Below, piece by piece: positions 34,301 to 46,749 of a stretch of 64,000 bases of DNA. The DNA comes from Podospora pseudocomata (taxonomy: Eukaryota; Ascomycota; Sordariomycetes; Sordariales; Podosporaceae): contig NW_026946363.1 of assembly GCF_035222375.1 (NCBI RefSeq), positions 5,332,001 through 5,396,000 of the forward strand, in the 5' to 3' direction. Below the pieces are notes generated by a model. The model was not told the DNA's origin and searched no databases. It worked only from the letters and a program-made list of their open reading frames with translations. The position numbers and the translations under genes were made by a program. Within the stretch, counting starts at the first letter, position 1. Every line of letters starts with the position of its first letter.

Positions 34301-34475
34301 GACTACACCAGAGACCGAGTGGAATCTTGAATGGAACGACGTCGGCTACAGGTTCAATGTGGCCAAGAGAGTATTTGAGAAGCGAGATGACAGGCTAACT
34401 GACATGACGGAGAGTTTGGAGCGGACCGTGGAGGCAAGCTTGAATACATCCACCACGTGTTCTGCTATGGACTAG
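31333..34475 (+). pseudogene. Decayed NACHT-ankyrin STAND (NLR-like) gene
   Basis: Pieces of a fungal STAND protein in the usual order: helical N-terminal segment (31333-31668), P-loop GIPGAGKT (32011-32034), Walker B VVDALDEC near 32317, junction GM|FRWAQCQLDDL after a good 62-nt intron (32607-32668), winged-helix-like LPATYERILARL and AHFTVKEYLVSKE, then ankyrin-like fragments (STALATKLLEAGVDPNEG, TPLQCAAAKNNGD) up to 34475. Breaks: frame change near 31665, in-frame TGA at 31927-31929 and TAG at 31948-31950 just before the P-loop domain, and several frame changes in the repeat part after 33240. No intron of normal length removes the two stops. A gene with this layout would normally act in self/non-self or immune-type recognition. 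Confidence 0.8.
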
Positions 34476-37400
34476 TAAGTAGCATTGCAGCCTCTCCAAA
34501 TAGGTACTTTCAGTGTTCAACTTCTCTAGAGCTTTTGAATACTTCCCAGGTGACTTTTACACATCAAACTTCACAAAACAACAGAAAGAGCCGTCCGTGT
34601 TCAGTTAAGAGTGACATCTGAATAGGTACCTGTAGTGATATTATTAGAAGCAAAAAACCCCCAGATGTATGGGGACAAGGAGGGATATCATCTCCAATTT
34701 GTCTCCTAGCTAATCTCAGGTGTGCATGCTACTAGTAGTAAGACATACTTTCTCATCCAACCCCTTCACCCATGATCAATCTTTACCTATACCGACTCTC
34801 AGCCACCGAGAACGGGGTCCTCGGCTGATGCATGCACGTTCAGAAACGTGTATTCATATGTAGATTACCCTTTCACGCGTCTGCCTTGTTGGGGTTCTGG
34901 TAGCCTACTACCCTGGCTACCTGTCTGACATCTGCTCACAGATGCCGTTTGTCATCTCAGAATATATCATGAGCAACGCAGACAAAAAGAACTCGTATGA
35001 ATCTCAATCATCATCGCCTTTCGGCACCTCGGTTAACATTCGCAACGCTAACCCATCAAAAACCGCCGGCTTGACTGCCACGGGTGACCGTCTATACCTG
35101 CCAAATAGAAATCCCCACGGAAAGCTCCGTGATGCCAAAATTTCATTTTCCATCCACCTCCGCCAAGGATCACCAGATTAGGTACCTACATTTCGTACAA
35201 AGTGGAGCAAAGGTGTGTACGCAACATAAAAAAAAAAGTCGACGTCCACGAAGCAAACCAACCGAATACGACCAAGCCGCGGGAGTGACGTTCTCTGGAG
35301 TAAGTGGAGGACCAAGCCCACGCGGCATTTCTCCACGTGAAACCCACCGTTTCAGAGAAACAGGAAAACGACGGAGAGAGGAGACAGAGACCAGAAAACG
35401 GCGAGCTGCATTCCTAGGGTGATGGGGTTGGCAATGTGGAACGAATCACACCTTGGGCACGTGGCATTTTATCCCATCAATCTCCGGAAGGCTTGCTTCC
35501 ATCCATTTTTTTCCTTCTCGTGAGCTCACCACAAGCCGGCGGTGAAACGCTCTTGGGGCGGGGGACGAAGTAACCTTGGCCAATGCGTCTTGTTGTGTTG
35601 CATGAAACACAATTTTTGTCTACTGGTGACCGGGCCTTCGTTCGAGCGGAGGGGGAGCAATGACAAGAAGAGTGTGGGGATGATATGATGGAGAATGGTG
35701 CATCAGGAAAGGAATCTCGTCAATGCAATTGCCCAAAGACTACCTACATAGTATAGGAACCCCCACCAAGAGGAGACAACGTCGTATTGTACCCCACGTA
35801 AGAAACGATGGAAATTTTGTCTCCAAGTCGGCGATCTCGTACATTTCCTGGCTCCAAAAGAGGTTTAATGTACGAGCAGGGGTCCGCTGCCGAAACTGCG
35901 AAGGGACACGACGAGCGATGCCATGTTGGGCTTTCAACTCCTGTCTGCTGCAGGAAAAAGGGAGACCGGCGTTCTGACAAAGCGGCGTGGCAACGGATCC
36001 AGAGTTTTGATATTATATTGGTAGCAAGCTAGGCTTGGAGGAGAAATCTAAGCGGATGCGGCGCGCTGTCACAACAGGATGACCGGCATTTTGCTGGGCG
36101 CGGGAAGCATTGCCAAGAAATATATCGAGGGAACCTGGTTTGCGCGCATCTGTGAGAAGAGAAACATGCACTGCATATGAACATCTTCATGCATGAGAAG
36201 AACTGACTTGCAGTTGTGACTTTCCCTTGGGCTCGAGGATTGCCATCGAGGAGGGGGAGGGGGGCTGCTCAATCACCGGTCCGGCATGGGTTTCGGGTTG
36301 CGAGGTCGCCGATCGACCAGCTCCGGCTTGCTCCGGAAACCCCGGCATGTCTCGAAGATGCCACTGCGTTAGACTCGGCGAGCTCGGCGGTCGAGGTGGA
36401 TTTGGATGGCCCACTCGGCAGCGATTTGCTGTTGCATCCTGTCCCAATGTCCGCGTCCCGTCAGAGCGCTACATGCATCCCGACGCAGGTGATAATTGGA
36501 CGGGTTCATCACCGCATATCAGACGACTTTGGTGGTGAAGGCTTTGAGATTATCGCATAGTATCAGCATATTATGACACGGTTATTACTCCGATACCAGG
36601 TCGGAAGATTTTGAAGCAAAAGGGGAGCCGTCCCAATGCCGGAGATCTCCCGTCTGGTGACCTGATACGAAGTACCACCTCATCTCAAGTTTCTCGAACA
36701 ACATTTCGGCCTGATGGGATGTTGTAACCAAGAATTATGGCGCTGTCGCCCCACCGTCTATCGTATTGATGCATCTGTTCCGTTACGGTAGCTTGGGCTT
36801 GGGGAAGACACGACTGAACAAAGAATGCCTGAGCATAGGTAAGGTATGGATAGCGTTTTGATGCTGGCTTCGAGTGCCAAGCGCCAGAGATGCAGGCTCT
36901 TCTCCAAACAACAAACAATATATGTTTTGGCGGCGGCCACAAATGTTTGGGAAGATGTATGGAGTTGAGTTGATGAAGGTGTCGTTTCCTCTGCTGGCGG
37001 ACATGAAGAAGATGAGCTCGGGCCGTTCCTTGCCCTGTGATGCGGGCAACGGGTGTTTCGCTCTTTGACGAATGCGGAATTCCCTGCAGATGGTGGGGCT
37101 CAAGTTGTGGGGTCCAGGAACAGGGGCTTTTTCAGGAACAGGAACCAAGTCGCCACTTCAGTGCTCGCAGAAAACGTGTTCGGGCTGCATTGCAGGTCTT
37201 CCTCGCCATGCCATCATCTTCTCGATCCCATCCTTTTTTTGGTATCCCTGCCGCCCGTGTCCGCCGTGCCACCGTGTGTGATTCCGTATGCTGGCCATCA
37301 TTGGGAGCTCTGTGCACTTCCCTCGGGCCCACTGCAACGTCGTCTTAACAGTCATTGCCTACGACGACGAATCATGGACAGCACAACGGCTGCCATTCCG

Positions 37401-37489
37401 GCTGATCAGTGACCAAAAGACAGGGCACCCCCCCTCGCAACCCAAAACAGCCTCATCCGAGTCCAGTTGCGCATAACGAAGACGCTTCC

Positions 37490-37526
37490 ACGCTCCCACG
37501 CTCCCACGCTCCCACGCTCCCACACA
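37490..37526. repeat. Short tandem repeat, unit CTCCCACG
   Basis: Four to five perfect 8-bp copies. No gene overlaps it; simple minisatellite. Confidence 0.7.
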
Positions 37527-40500
37527 CCTTCCTGATTCCACACGAGGTGCTCGACGTTTGTGATCGTCGCGGAACGTTGTGGCTGCATCCGCCATCGAGA
37601 TGTTTATGCGCCCTCCCCCTGGCCCTGGGAAGAATGGGTGGCAGACCGGGGAACTGGACCGTGAAGCGTCAAGACCTTCCGCCTCGACTCTCTCAAGACA
37701 TTGTCCGTCCGGCCATTGTCGACTTGGCGGAAGACGACACCGCTTAGCCAAGCGACGAAGCTCGCTGATGTTACATTCGGTCGCCGTTGTGACGAAAAAA
37801 GATACTCGCCAAATCGGACCCGCAAACGCATGACGGAATGCCCCATTCCCATCCATGCAGCACGAGGCAAGCGGGGTTGATAGCAAGCAATTTGTTGACC
37901 ATATTGACCTTTTCCAACGGCTACCCAAACGAGACACGCTCCGCTCACTGTTGATCAGTCACATCTTGAGGCTGGGTAGGTATCAGAGACAACCACCGAG
38001 ATACACGTCTCTACCTGTCCACAATGATAGATATCCTCGCATCGTGCCGTGTCGTGGGGGTTCGTCCCAGCTACAACTGAAATATGGGACAACTGATGAG
38101 AGAAGTGCTAGGCAAGGACCTAATATGCTAGAAATAGCCTCAGGACAACCTCCTCGGCCATATATTAGCGCCCTTTCACCTTACCGGCCCTGCTATTGAC
38201 AGGCAAAACCTTTGTTAAACCGGAAGAATCGCCAACAGAGCGCTTATCGGTTGACAACCAGCAGGCAGATTCACCAACGTGCCGTCTTCATCAACAGGTT
38301 CTTCTCACTGAGGCTTCCCTCGTGGCCCCTGCGCAGATCAACCGACCTTGCGTGCTTGCTAGAGCATGGAAGCTTTCCCCGCAGCGCGCTTTCGGCGAGC
38401 TTGACGACGTGCTCCGTGGGAAGTATCTTCAGCCGGCAGATCGCATCTCCGTTTTGGGCAGCCCGGATCAGCCTCCCACGGCCAGCCTGAGACATCGCTT
38501 CAGAGCAGAGCGCATCTCGAGCACCGGCAGTTCACTGAGATCTTCCGTACTGGTCTAGATGCAAGCTTATCATGGACCACAACAACGTACGTTGGGTTAC
38601 AGAACTGCAGTCTTAGCAGTCTATATAGTCTTCAACAAGTAATCCGGACACACAAGCGGAATCAGCAGCTCTGTTCAAGGTTCTCCCTCGGGCTGTTTAA
38701 TGTTGTCGACTTGATTCGCAAGCTGGGCGACGTTGCATCTTTGGATACTACCACAAGCGTCTGTGGGTGTTCATCTCAAAAAACCAAAAGCGGTTTCGAA
38801 TCTCCCGGAAGGGAAAGCCAAGCTGTCAAGCTCAAGCATCCTTATTGTCGACAGCCCAGATCTGGATGGACCTTGCGCCCTGAAGCCTGCGTGCATGAGT
38901 GTACTGGGCGATGTTACGGTACGCAAAGCGCGCTCTTGACACCATCGCTTTGACCTCGCCATCGGTTTCTCGAAACTGTCTGGCAAATGGCGGTCCCACT
39001 GTCTTGTGTCCCGAAACTAACTCCACCATAAGTCCGCCTTCAATGGAGTTTTTGTGTGTCCAATGGCGTTCAAAAGAAAAACGATGGACAGTCATGTGGA
39101 GCTGGCACTCTTAACGGCTCAATGCGATGTGCCTCATCGCTGCCTTCTTCGCGACCTGTGACCCAATATCCAACCCAGCGAACAGCGCCATGTGTATGTA
39201 CAACACACATAGACATCCCTGGAAAGCTAAACGTCAAGCTCTTGCATTCGGGTCCGCAGAAACGCAAACTTGGGCAAGATGGTGGATATTCATGCGGACT
39301 GTTTGTCTGATATTGGACCTGGTGTGGTGCCAATCTCGCAGTCGAACATCCCCACGACAAAAAGTGTCATCTGCTCGCTTGATGCTACACTATAGCAGCT
39401 CCGAATTATCATGGCCTCTTTTCCTCCTGTCCTCCAGAGCTCGATTACCGCCCCAATACGGTCGCCCGCATGTCACCAAGTACCGGATCGTCCTTGGAGC
39501 GGCGCATCAGTGGTCCAAAGCTTCTGGAGATGTCGCGGATTTGCTCGGCGTCGTCAGTGCGTGGACCAGGGCCAGCTTTTCGTAGCAGCACACCACACAC
39601 CTTCTCGCCCAGGTCTTGATGACTTCTGCGCACAAGCCTCCTGCTGGCTCTTTGTATTCTCCAATCCCTTCTCATCAGTCACGTCTGCTTCTGCCCAAGA
39701 AGAAGATGGGATCGGGCATACTCCGGCTGAGAGCTGTCGTCCTGCTTCTCATCACCTTCCGTGCACCTTCTCCACATCCCACCTTCCCGTCCGTCCACCC
39801 CCTGAGCTCTGCTCGTCACCCCACCACGCCACCAAAACATCCCCTTGCTCCGGCGCTCCAAGCTCTGCCCCTCAGACGCAGGCGAGGGGTCGTCTTGCTC
39901 GCGAATGCAAGGGCACACACTCAGGAATGCTTCTGCGAGCAGCGGTCGATTTACCTCGCAGCATGCACGCGTCGCTTCGAGACGGAGAAGGCCCTGAGCC
40001 CCGGGCCCTGGCTGGGCTTCCAGGCACGAGATGAAGGATGACGTCCATCAAGGTGCACAGTCTCAGGAGCCGGACGGTTGTGCTTATTTTTCCTTTCGGG
40101 ACTTCCACTCAACGCGGTGCCCGTTTGTTGGGTAGCCCGCTGCCCGTTGTGCAGCAGCCGGAGTTGCACTTGCACCGTCCTCTTTTGTTTACCATTTTCA
40201 TCAAAGAACCTCCATTCCCGATCCCCTGTTCGAAAACCTCGACGAAACCACGCATCGGTGCGATGACCTGCATGGATAGGGACCATTCAGCATCCGTACC
40301 CACCATCGCCGCGCAGACCGTTTTCTTTTCTACCCGCCCCACATGTGACGGCCAAACTACCTTGTACCCAGGACCAGGGCAGGGCCGCTCCGAGTGTCCT
40401 AGGCCTGGAGGATGTTCCTCTTTGACCCATCATGTCAACTATTTTTTCTTCTTTCTTCTCGGTCTTCTTGTTGGTTGACAGGATGAGTGAGCCCGCACGG

Positions 40501-41072
40501 AGCAGGGCTTCTTCTTGCCTGTGCATCATGGAGATGCATACAGACAGGCATTGGGCCAAGCCAGAGTTATACTTCTTGTTTCCATCAGCTCTTAACATGG
40601 AAACACACCCTTCCGCGTTGTTTCCCATTACTTCACCTATACACAATACCCCAGGATATAATTTCTAGCGGTGGTCCTCGTCAAGCGCTTGCGAATCCAC
40701 AAGCATACCACACACACCAGGCGAACACCCACACCTTTCATCAAAGCTGTTTCTTGTGAAAGCCACTCAGCTCGGACCAACTGACGTTTCTGATATCTAT
40801 TCGGGTTATTTTTGTTTGCAGTTCCCGCCCGCAACGGTCAAGACAGGGGCCCCGTGGAGACATTATCTTGGGGGGCGTGTTGAACGCTTTTTTCTTTCTC
40901 CATACCACTCCCGCTTGATTTGCGCCTCAGGCCTTTTTTGACCTTGTTCTTGTCTTGACCCTTTCGTCTCTCCCGAGTGGGGTCCATCTATACTGGGTCT
41001 CGGTTGCATTTCAAGTATACCCCCATCCACAACTTGGTCCTTCTTTTTTTTTTTTTCTTTTCCTTTTTTGTT

Positions 41073-41080
41073 TATATAAA
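41073..41080 (+). promoter_or_regulatory. TATA box of the 54-aa microprotein gene
   Basis: TATATAAA follows a long pyrimidine tract (41040-41070) and stands about 110 bp upstream of a 5' untranslated intron. Transcription would be expected to begin about 30 bp downstream in the CT-rich sequence. Confidence 0.6.
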
Positions 41081-41191
41081 CTCGGGTCACCACCTCGTCT
41101 TCTTCCATCCTCATCAACTATCCCCTTCAACAACATCAGCCTGACCTCCACAGCAACACATATCGGCCAACACTTGGCTACCACCTACCAG

Positions 41192-41249
41192 GTAATATAT
41201 CTCCCCGTTTTGTTCTTCTGTCGTGCCGCTCAAACTAACCGTCGTCAAG
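41192..41249 (+). other. Predicted 5'-UTR intron of the 54-aa microprotein gene
   Basis: GTAATA donor after ACCAG, an AAACTAAC branch site and a GTCAAG acceptor give a 58-nt intron ending 26 nt upstream of the ATG. A well-formed intron in this position supports transcription of the small frame. Confidence 0.6.
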
Positions 41250-41275
41250 GTCACAACTTCACTCGAGCACAAAAA

Positions 41276-41440
41276 ATGTGCGACTTCACCAAAAACTACT
41301 ACATCTACACCGGCTGCATGGACCCGGGGGTACACTTCTTCCGTACCTCGGTCGACGGGAGCCGCCAACGCTCGTGTCCCAGAGGCCCTCACGAGCGCTA
41401 CATCATGCAGCCCGGACAGTGCCCTCTCTGCTACGGTTGA
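41276..41440 (+). CDS. Conserved-looking Cys-rich microprotein, 54 aa
   Basis: Short frame starting at an A-rich ATG (AAAAAATG). It is rich in Cys, Tyr, Arg and Pro, with C2, C15, C34 and a terminal QCPLCYG; HFFRTSVDGSRQRSCPRG and PHERYIMQPGQC have the look of a constrained sequence. Five Cys plus His could form a small zinc knuckle of CxxC type, but this is inference. No signal peptide or membrane segment. Support comes from the TATA box, CT-rich leader, 5'-UTR intron and the biased composition, against a gene-poor background on both sides. I have the impression that near-identical frames occur in other Sordariomycetes but cannot confirm it. Function unknown. Confidence 0.68.
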   Translation: MCDFTKNYYIYTGCMDPGVHFFRTSVDGSRQRSCPRGPHERYIMQPGQCPLCYG

Positions 41441-41638
41441 AAAACCATCAGCCTCCTCTTCGACCAATGTCCTTTTTTCCTGGACTTGCCGGAAAACCCT
41501 CACCTTGTACACCACCACACCCCGACAAACGATGCCAAACCCTGATGAATGAATGACCAGCTTTTTCTTGTATTTTTGTTCGGGCGGGAGGGGGAGGCGA
41601 AAGGCGTTTTTCTTTTTTTCCTTTTTTTTTTTCTCGAG

Positions 41639-41674
<36 letters not shown>
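41639..41674. repeat. (TCA)n microsatellite
   Basis: About twelve perfect TCA units directly after T-rich sequence, in the 3' flank of the microprotein gene. Two of its six frames read as poly-His or poly-Asp, which produced false frames. Confidence 0.85.
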
Positions 41675-43485
41675 GCGGCCTCGTCTTTTTCTTTTACTAG
41701 CATTCTTTCTTTTCGGGAGCGGAAACCAAAATACCCCTTTCAGTCATTACCAATCTTTGTAATTCATTTTTTTTTCTGCGGCCAATCAGGCGGGGGAGAA
41801 GAATACACCAAACGAATCCGAGGATACCACCAACACCACCACCACCACCAGAATACAACGCCTATGCAGGAAGACAACCAACCGGGACGGAGAGGACGGT
41901 AGGAGGTGGTGAGGGAGAATCCAGCGCTAGAGCTGCGCCGAATGTTGGATTGGGGGAAAGAGGTCAGGGACAATGGAGAGAGAAGGAAGGGGTGGGGGGG
42001 GGGGGGGCGGGCGGATACCGGTCTGCTTCGGAGGGGGGAGACCTCAAAGTGGGGAACGGAGGGAAGGCTTTTGGTCTCTCGGTGGGGGGTCTGCAACTTC
42101 CTCCGTGGCCTGATGGCATATGTTGATGGGAGAACAGTTGTGGTTGGTTGACAGGACCCATACCAAATTTGTGGCCACCCCATTTTCGAGAAAGAGGAAG
42201 GCAGGGCTTGGTGTCTGTATCTACCATGTAGCTGATGTGTGTGTGTGTTGTGTCAAGTGTGCATTATCTAGCAATTATACACCCCCCTCTCTCTTCTAAC
42301 CGTTACCTTGGCTGTTCATCATCATCATATCAGATATCAGGTGTGACAAAGATGGTGGAAGGCATAACGGCACTGAGGACAAGAGTAGGGAGAGAAAGGA
42401 GCGCTGCTGATGTTATTGTCGTAACAATATGACCGTCATCCGTTCCCAACCAGTCCATCCATCCAAGATTTTGCACACACAAAACGTGGCTTACCACGTC
42501 TCGGAGCCCCGTGCGGTTAGCCCAGCCGGTGATGGTGGTGTGGCATGGCTGGTGAAGTGAGACTATCTTCTGATCCCAGATAAACCGCGAGAATAAATGA
42601 GACAAACTTCGGCGTAAGGCTATCGCCGCCTCCTGGGGGAGGTCCAAGAGAGATCAAGACAATCATGGGGGGCATCTCCGGTCGGGGACCGTCGTCGATG
42701 ATGTGTCGAAAGGAAAGTACTGGATGGTGACTAGCTTTCTCGGTAAGATCCTCGGAAGCGGAGGGGGGGAAATCAGAGCGAGACCAACCAGCATCACCAC
42801 GGCCACCCTCCCAGCCCTCTAGCCAGTGCGCGGATGGATGGGCGGCCATGCATGCATGTCTCTCCTTACGCTAACACTGATCATCAGGTTGTTTTTCTTC
42901 AACAGCAAGGAGAAACGCGCTTGGGTCCTGCCGAGCGAGGCCTCTTATTGCATATCTTATGCTTGTCTAGACCCAAAGGCTGCAGGCGTGTGCGCGAAGG
43001 GGGTTAGATGGGGGTGTGATGGTGGTGTGGAGATGAGGAGGGCTTGTCCTTCCTGTTTGTGCTCACTGCCTTCAGATAAGGAGGGGAGAAGGTATATATG
43101 ATGGATAGTTTAGTCTGAATTGGTCACAACATATAGACGACTAGGAAAGGCGAGACGAAGGACTGCCATTGCAGCTTGTCCTGCCCTTCACCAACTCCTA
43201 GCTCGTCAGGCTGGCTGGGGCTGGTGTCATCATCAGTACCAACTTGGCTTGCTGACTTCTAATATCGCGAAAGATTCTGCCTATTCACGGTATGGTCAGC
43301 AGCTCACGTCGTAGTCCAGTCGGATTCCACCGAGAACCTGGACGCTCCCCACCTATCAACATCGTTGGGATGGCGGTATGTGACATCCAACTCATGCAGA
43401 GAAACTATATGACTTGACAAACAAGAAACCGGAACGAAGGGTGGCGTGGTCCAGCGGCTGCCGTGAGACGATAAGCAGCTTACAA

Positions 43486-43594
43486 GGGGGGTGGGTGAGG
43501 GGGCAAAGCTACTCCGCTCGACGGCGACCGAGATGGCAGCTGTGAGGGGGGGAGGAAGGGGGGGGGGGTGAAAGAGTAGAGAAGAGAGGGGGGG
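43486..43594 (+). repeat. Cluster of G-runs with G-quadruplex potential
   Basis: Runs of 3 to 11 G at 43486-43491, 43493-43495, 43499-43503, 43546-43552, 43558-43568 and 43588-43594 with loops mostly short. A separate 14-G run is at 41994-42007. Confidence 0.6.
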
Positions 43595-45378
43595 ATCCAT
43601 GACTGGTGATACCATGATGCGTTGGCAACACTATCTTGTTCTCGGAGGGCGGCGGCAGCAGCGATATCGACTCTATGGAGGCCTGAAGAGGCGACCAGAA
43701 GGGAGTATAGCAGCGCTCCGATATAGCCTGCTGCCCAGTACCCACGTTCCCCTCACAACGGACTCATTCTTGAGCTCTTGTTCCCCTCATCATAACGATA
43801 CCAGCTGCCATAGAGGCCACTTAACTCTGCCAAGCTGACCTGGAATATTAAGCATGATTTGGTTCCACCAAGCAAGCGTGGTAACTCGTTAAAGAGCAAA
43901 GCATCCTGCTCATCTCCTCCCACAAACATGTTGAGTGAGTGGCTGATTTAATGACTAACAGAAACGTTCCTTGTATCGGAGCCAACTGATTTGAGGCAAG
44001 CAGAGAGCGGTATCCGTTTTCGTCCCTCTCTTTCGGTACATGTAATGGCGCAATTCTGTCGATCTTTCGAGGAAACAAGCGGGATTTTCGCGTGAGGAAA
44101 GATGTATCTTGAAACGAAGTCAAGGGCAAGATGGGAGTGACCTGAGTTGGTGTAGCTCTTCTGACCAGCTGTCAACTGTCTCGGCACAACAGCCAGCCCT
44201 CCACCTAGCACTGTGGTTGATAGTGATGCATTGTGTGCCAGCACCCCTTCCACAACGATCTCTTCACGGGTGGCTGCATGTAAGGAATTTGGGCGAGAGT
44301 ATTGCGCCCTTGGCATCACTGCACATCGCCGTGACTTAAGGTTCCCCCCAGAGTTATCTTGCCCACTTGCTGCGTCTAGTGGCTGTGATCTTCCCACACC
44401 ATGACGAGAAATCGCAGCCACTTTGATAGAGAGCAGTCAATGCGTTAAACTTGGAATCGATACAGTGGACATGCCAGAACTTGACAGGCCAACACGATGC
44501 TGGCACGAGATATCTCTCGCATGTCTGGTAGGCAGAGCCTACCACGTTGAGACAGGAGGTAAGCAGGGACCGATGTCCACGACTGGGGGAGACGTCCTTG
44601 GTTGATCCGCCATTCAACAGTTGGTGACAAAGCTGAGGATCAAAAGCTGGGATATGGGACTGTACAAGGGCTCAATGAACTGGAAACCAGGCTCGAGCTC
44701 CAAGACAGCCCTTGTGGGTGTGGTGAACTCGTGGCAGATTAGCGAGGTGCCGCTTGCTCTCCCGATGGGTGTGTATTCTGGGACACGGGACATAGGGGTG
44801 ATCGGGTTGAGATCAGATGTATCGCCCTGCCCGTAGTACTGGCTAGACGCCTGGCTGGCGGCAAGAGAGTGTTTGACGACTGGAGCCAATTTGGTCCTCA
44901 GAACCATACCCAAAGGATCTGTGGTACCCTTGACGTCGTAGATAGGATTGGGGCCCAGAGCGCGGAGAGACAACTGTCGAGCTGACCTGACCTTTGATGG
45001 ACACACCCCTGTAGACTCCCTTGTGTCTGACTGCCGCAAAAATGTTCAGTTTCAGGCGCCCAGGACGTATCTGATGAAGCATTTGCATTCTGTTTCCAGC
45101 GGGGAGTGCACTATGCATAAATCTCGTTTGAGGGCACTGACCCTCACCTGTGTGAGAAACGGCTGTGAGGGAGGTCGATCAGTGAACCAAGCAAGCACTC
45201 CTGTCCAAATCGGGATAGCCACACAGACCTTCTGTCGTCGGTCCGGGCCCTCGGGTTGATCTTGGCATAGAACCGGATGAACAAGCGCCAACAATCCACC
45301 CCATGTCTTCAGATTTCAGTTCCTGAACCACAGTATTGTCTGTGTCGCTAGAGCAGTGGCGCAAGTCATTCTTGACCA

Positions 45379-45431
45379 GAGAGGTGTTGATATGGTGTTG
45401 ATGTGGTGTTGATGTGGTGTTGATGTGGTGA
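45379..45431. repeat. 12-bp minisatellite, unit GTTGATGTGGTG
   Basis: Four tandem copies, the first with a one-base change (GTTGATATGGTG). Non-coding context. Confidence 0.85.
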
Positions 45432-46749
45432 TGTTGCCGCCGGGGAATGCGTCAAGACAGACAAGCGATTCCCAGCAAGGCATCGGTACCACTGCCGACC
45501 ACAACAATCAGATGTCATTGTGTACACCACTTGTAGAGTCCTCACTGGAGATGATGTTGTAGGTGACAAGGTAGCCGGGGCGCTGAGATAAACGGAGAGC
45601 AAAACCGCATCTTCTCCCCGATTGAAAAGACGGGAGTGAGTTTTGCTTGCGGAGGTGTTGTTTCGGGATGCAGGGGGGTGCTTGTTTTGCATGTCTGCGG
45701 AAGGAAGCCACCGAACGCCCAGCACACTGTGCCCGTGGAAAACGATGCGGATGACACGCCGTCCAGCTAGATTGCTCCCACCAGATTCCCCGCAACCGGG
45801 TCCTTCCATACGTATGGCTTAATGGCACTTTTCATCATGCAGATGAATCCCAAGACGGTGTGCAGTTTACACAACAAAGTTATGCGATCTTATGTGTCCA
45901 CATATGAAAGCCACTCGGCTTTATATACAGGAATTTGTAGTCTAATCGTCGAACGACAGACAGTTAGCAATGAAGACACGCTTTAACCGCTCAGAGCTCT
46001 GTTGGAGAACGTTACCATGACCATCTCGAAGATAACTTTTGGCGCCACCATAACTCATCAAGGAAATTATGTGGTTGGTGCCAAAAAAGAAAGGTGAAGG
46101 ATCCTCGGGGAGGACAGACGCGTGAAGTTGGGACATTGCTGTCTGTGGGTTCACGGGAGTTAAAAAGATCCGATCTGATGACGCCTCCTCAGCTCAAGAA
46201 AATCCATGAGTGAAGTGTGTTAAACATCAGGCCAGGCGTAGTAGCTCTGGGAAGGAATACCGCAGGATGGTAGGCAGTGGTTCACATGAACTTTCCAGCT
46301 GTGAACTGAACACGTGAGGTTTGATGGTGGCTTGGAAGCATTGACGATATGAAGTTAGCTGGAAAAGACAATCGCATACTATGATGGGAGTATTGTGTAT
46401 GGTCTGTTCCAGAGGACGCGCGCACGAGAGAGGCACATCTCGAACAACTGGCTGACGAAGAATTGGAGATGGGAGGTTGCCTGTCAGCGGCTACAGGTCG
46501 TTCCGCAGAACGCGACCCTGGCTTGGCACCGGGTTCCTGAGCCCCACACCCCGCAATGCCAAGCTGTCAGCCAGCCACAGGATCCACCAGTGGTTCTGAG
46601 CTTCAGCCTCATCAAACGGACCAATCCCAGCCCTGCAGTCCAAACCTTCAGGCAACCAACCAACCGTGACTTCAATATCGACATTTCTGGCATGTTTGTT
46701 GAGTGAGTGAAGACGACCAACCTCTTCTTCTATCTACTCTCTGGAAACG

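Larger units (their letters stand above)
34476..41191. other. Gene-poor region of about 6.7 kb
   Basis: No frame here shows a recognisable domain, matched intron or consistent coding bias; long frames (for example 36216-36560, 37359-37937 -, 39411-40034) have antisense rivals and low-complexity translation. The right end becomes pyrimidine-rich (40430-41070) and holds a TATA box for the microprotein gene. May contain non-coding transcripts or decayed elements. Confidence 0.55.
41441..46749. other. Gene-poor region of about 5.3 kb with simple repeats
   Basis: 3' flank of the microprotein gene, then microsatellites, G-runs and a 12-bp minisatellite. Frame 44614-45039 (-) is the longest but matches no domain. 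No supported gene. Confidence 0.55.

Noticed and set aside
37359-37937. 192-codon minus-strand frame
   Set aside because: Overlapped by equally long plus-strand frames and includes translated tandem repeat; no family features.
44614-45039. 141-codon minus-strand frame
   Set aside because: Longest frame in a gene-poor region, but no recognised motif, intron or neighbour context; could be a relic, not supportable.
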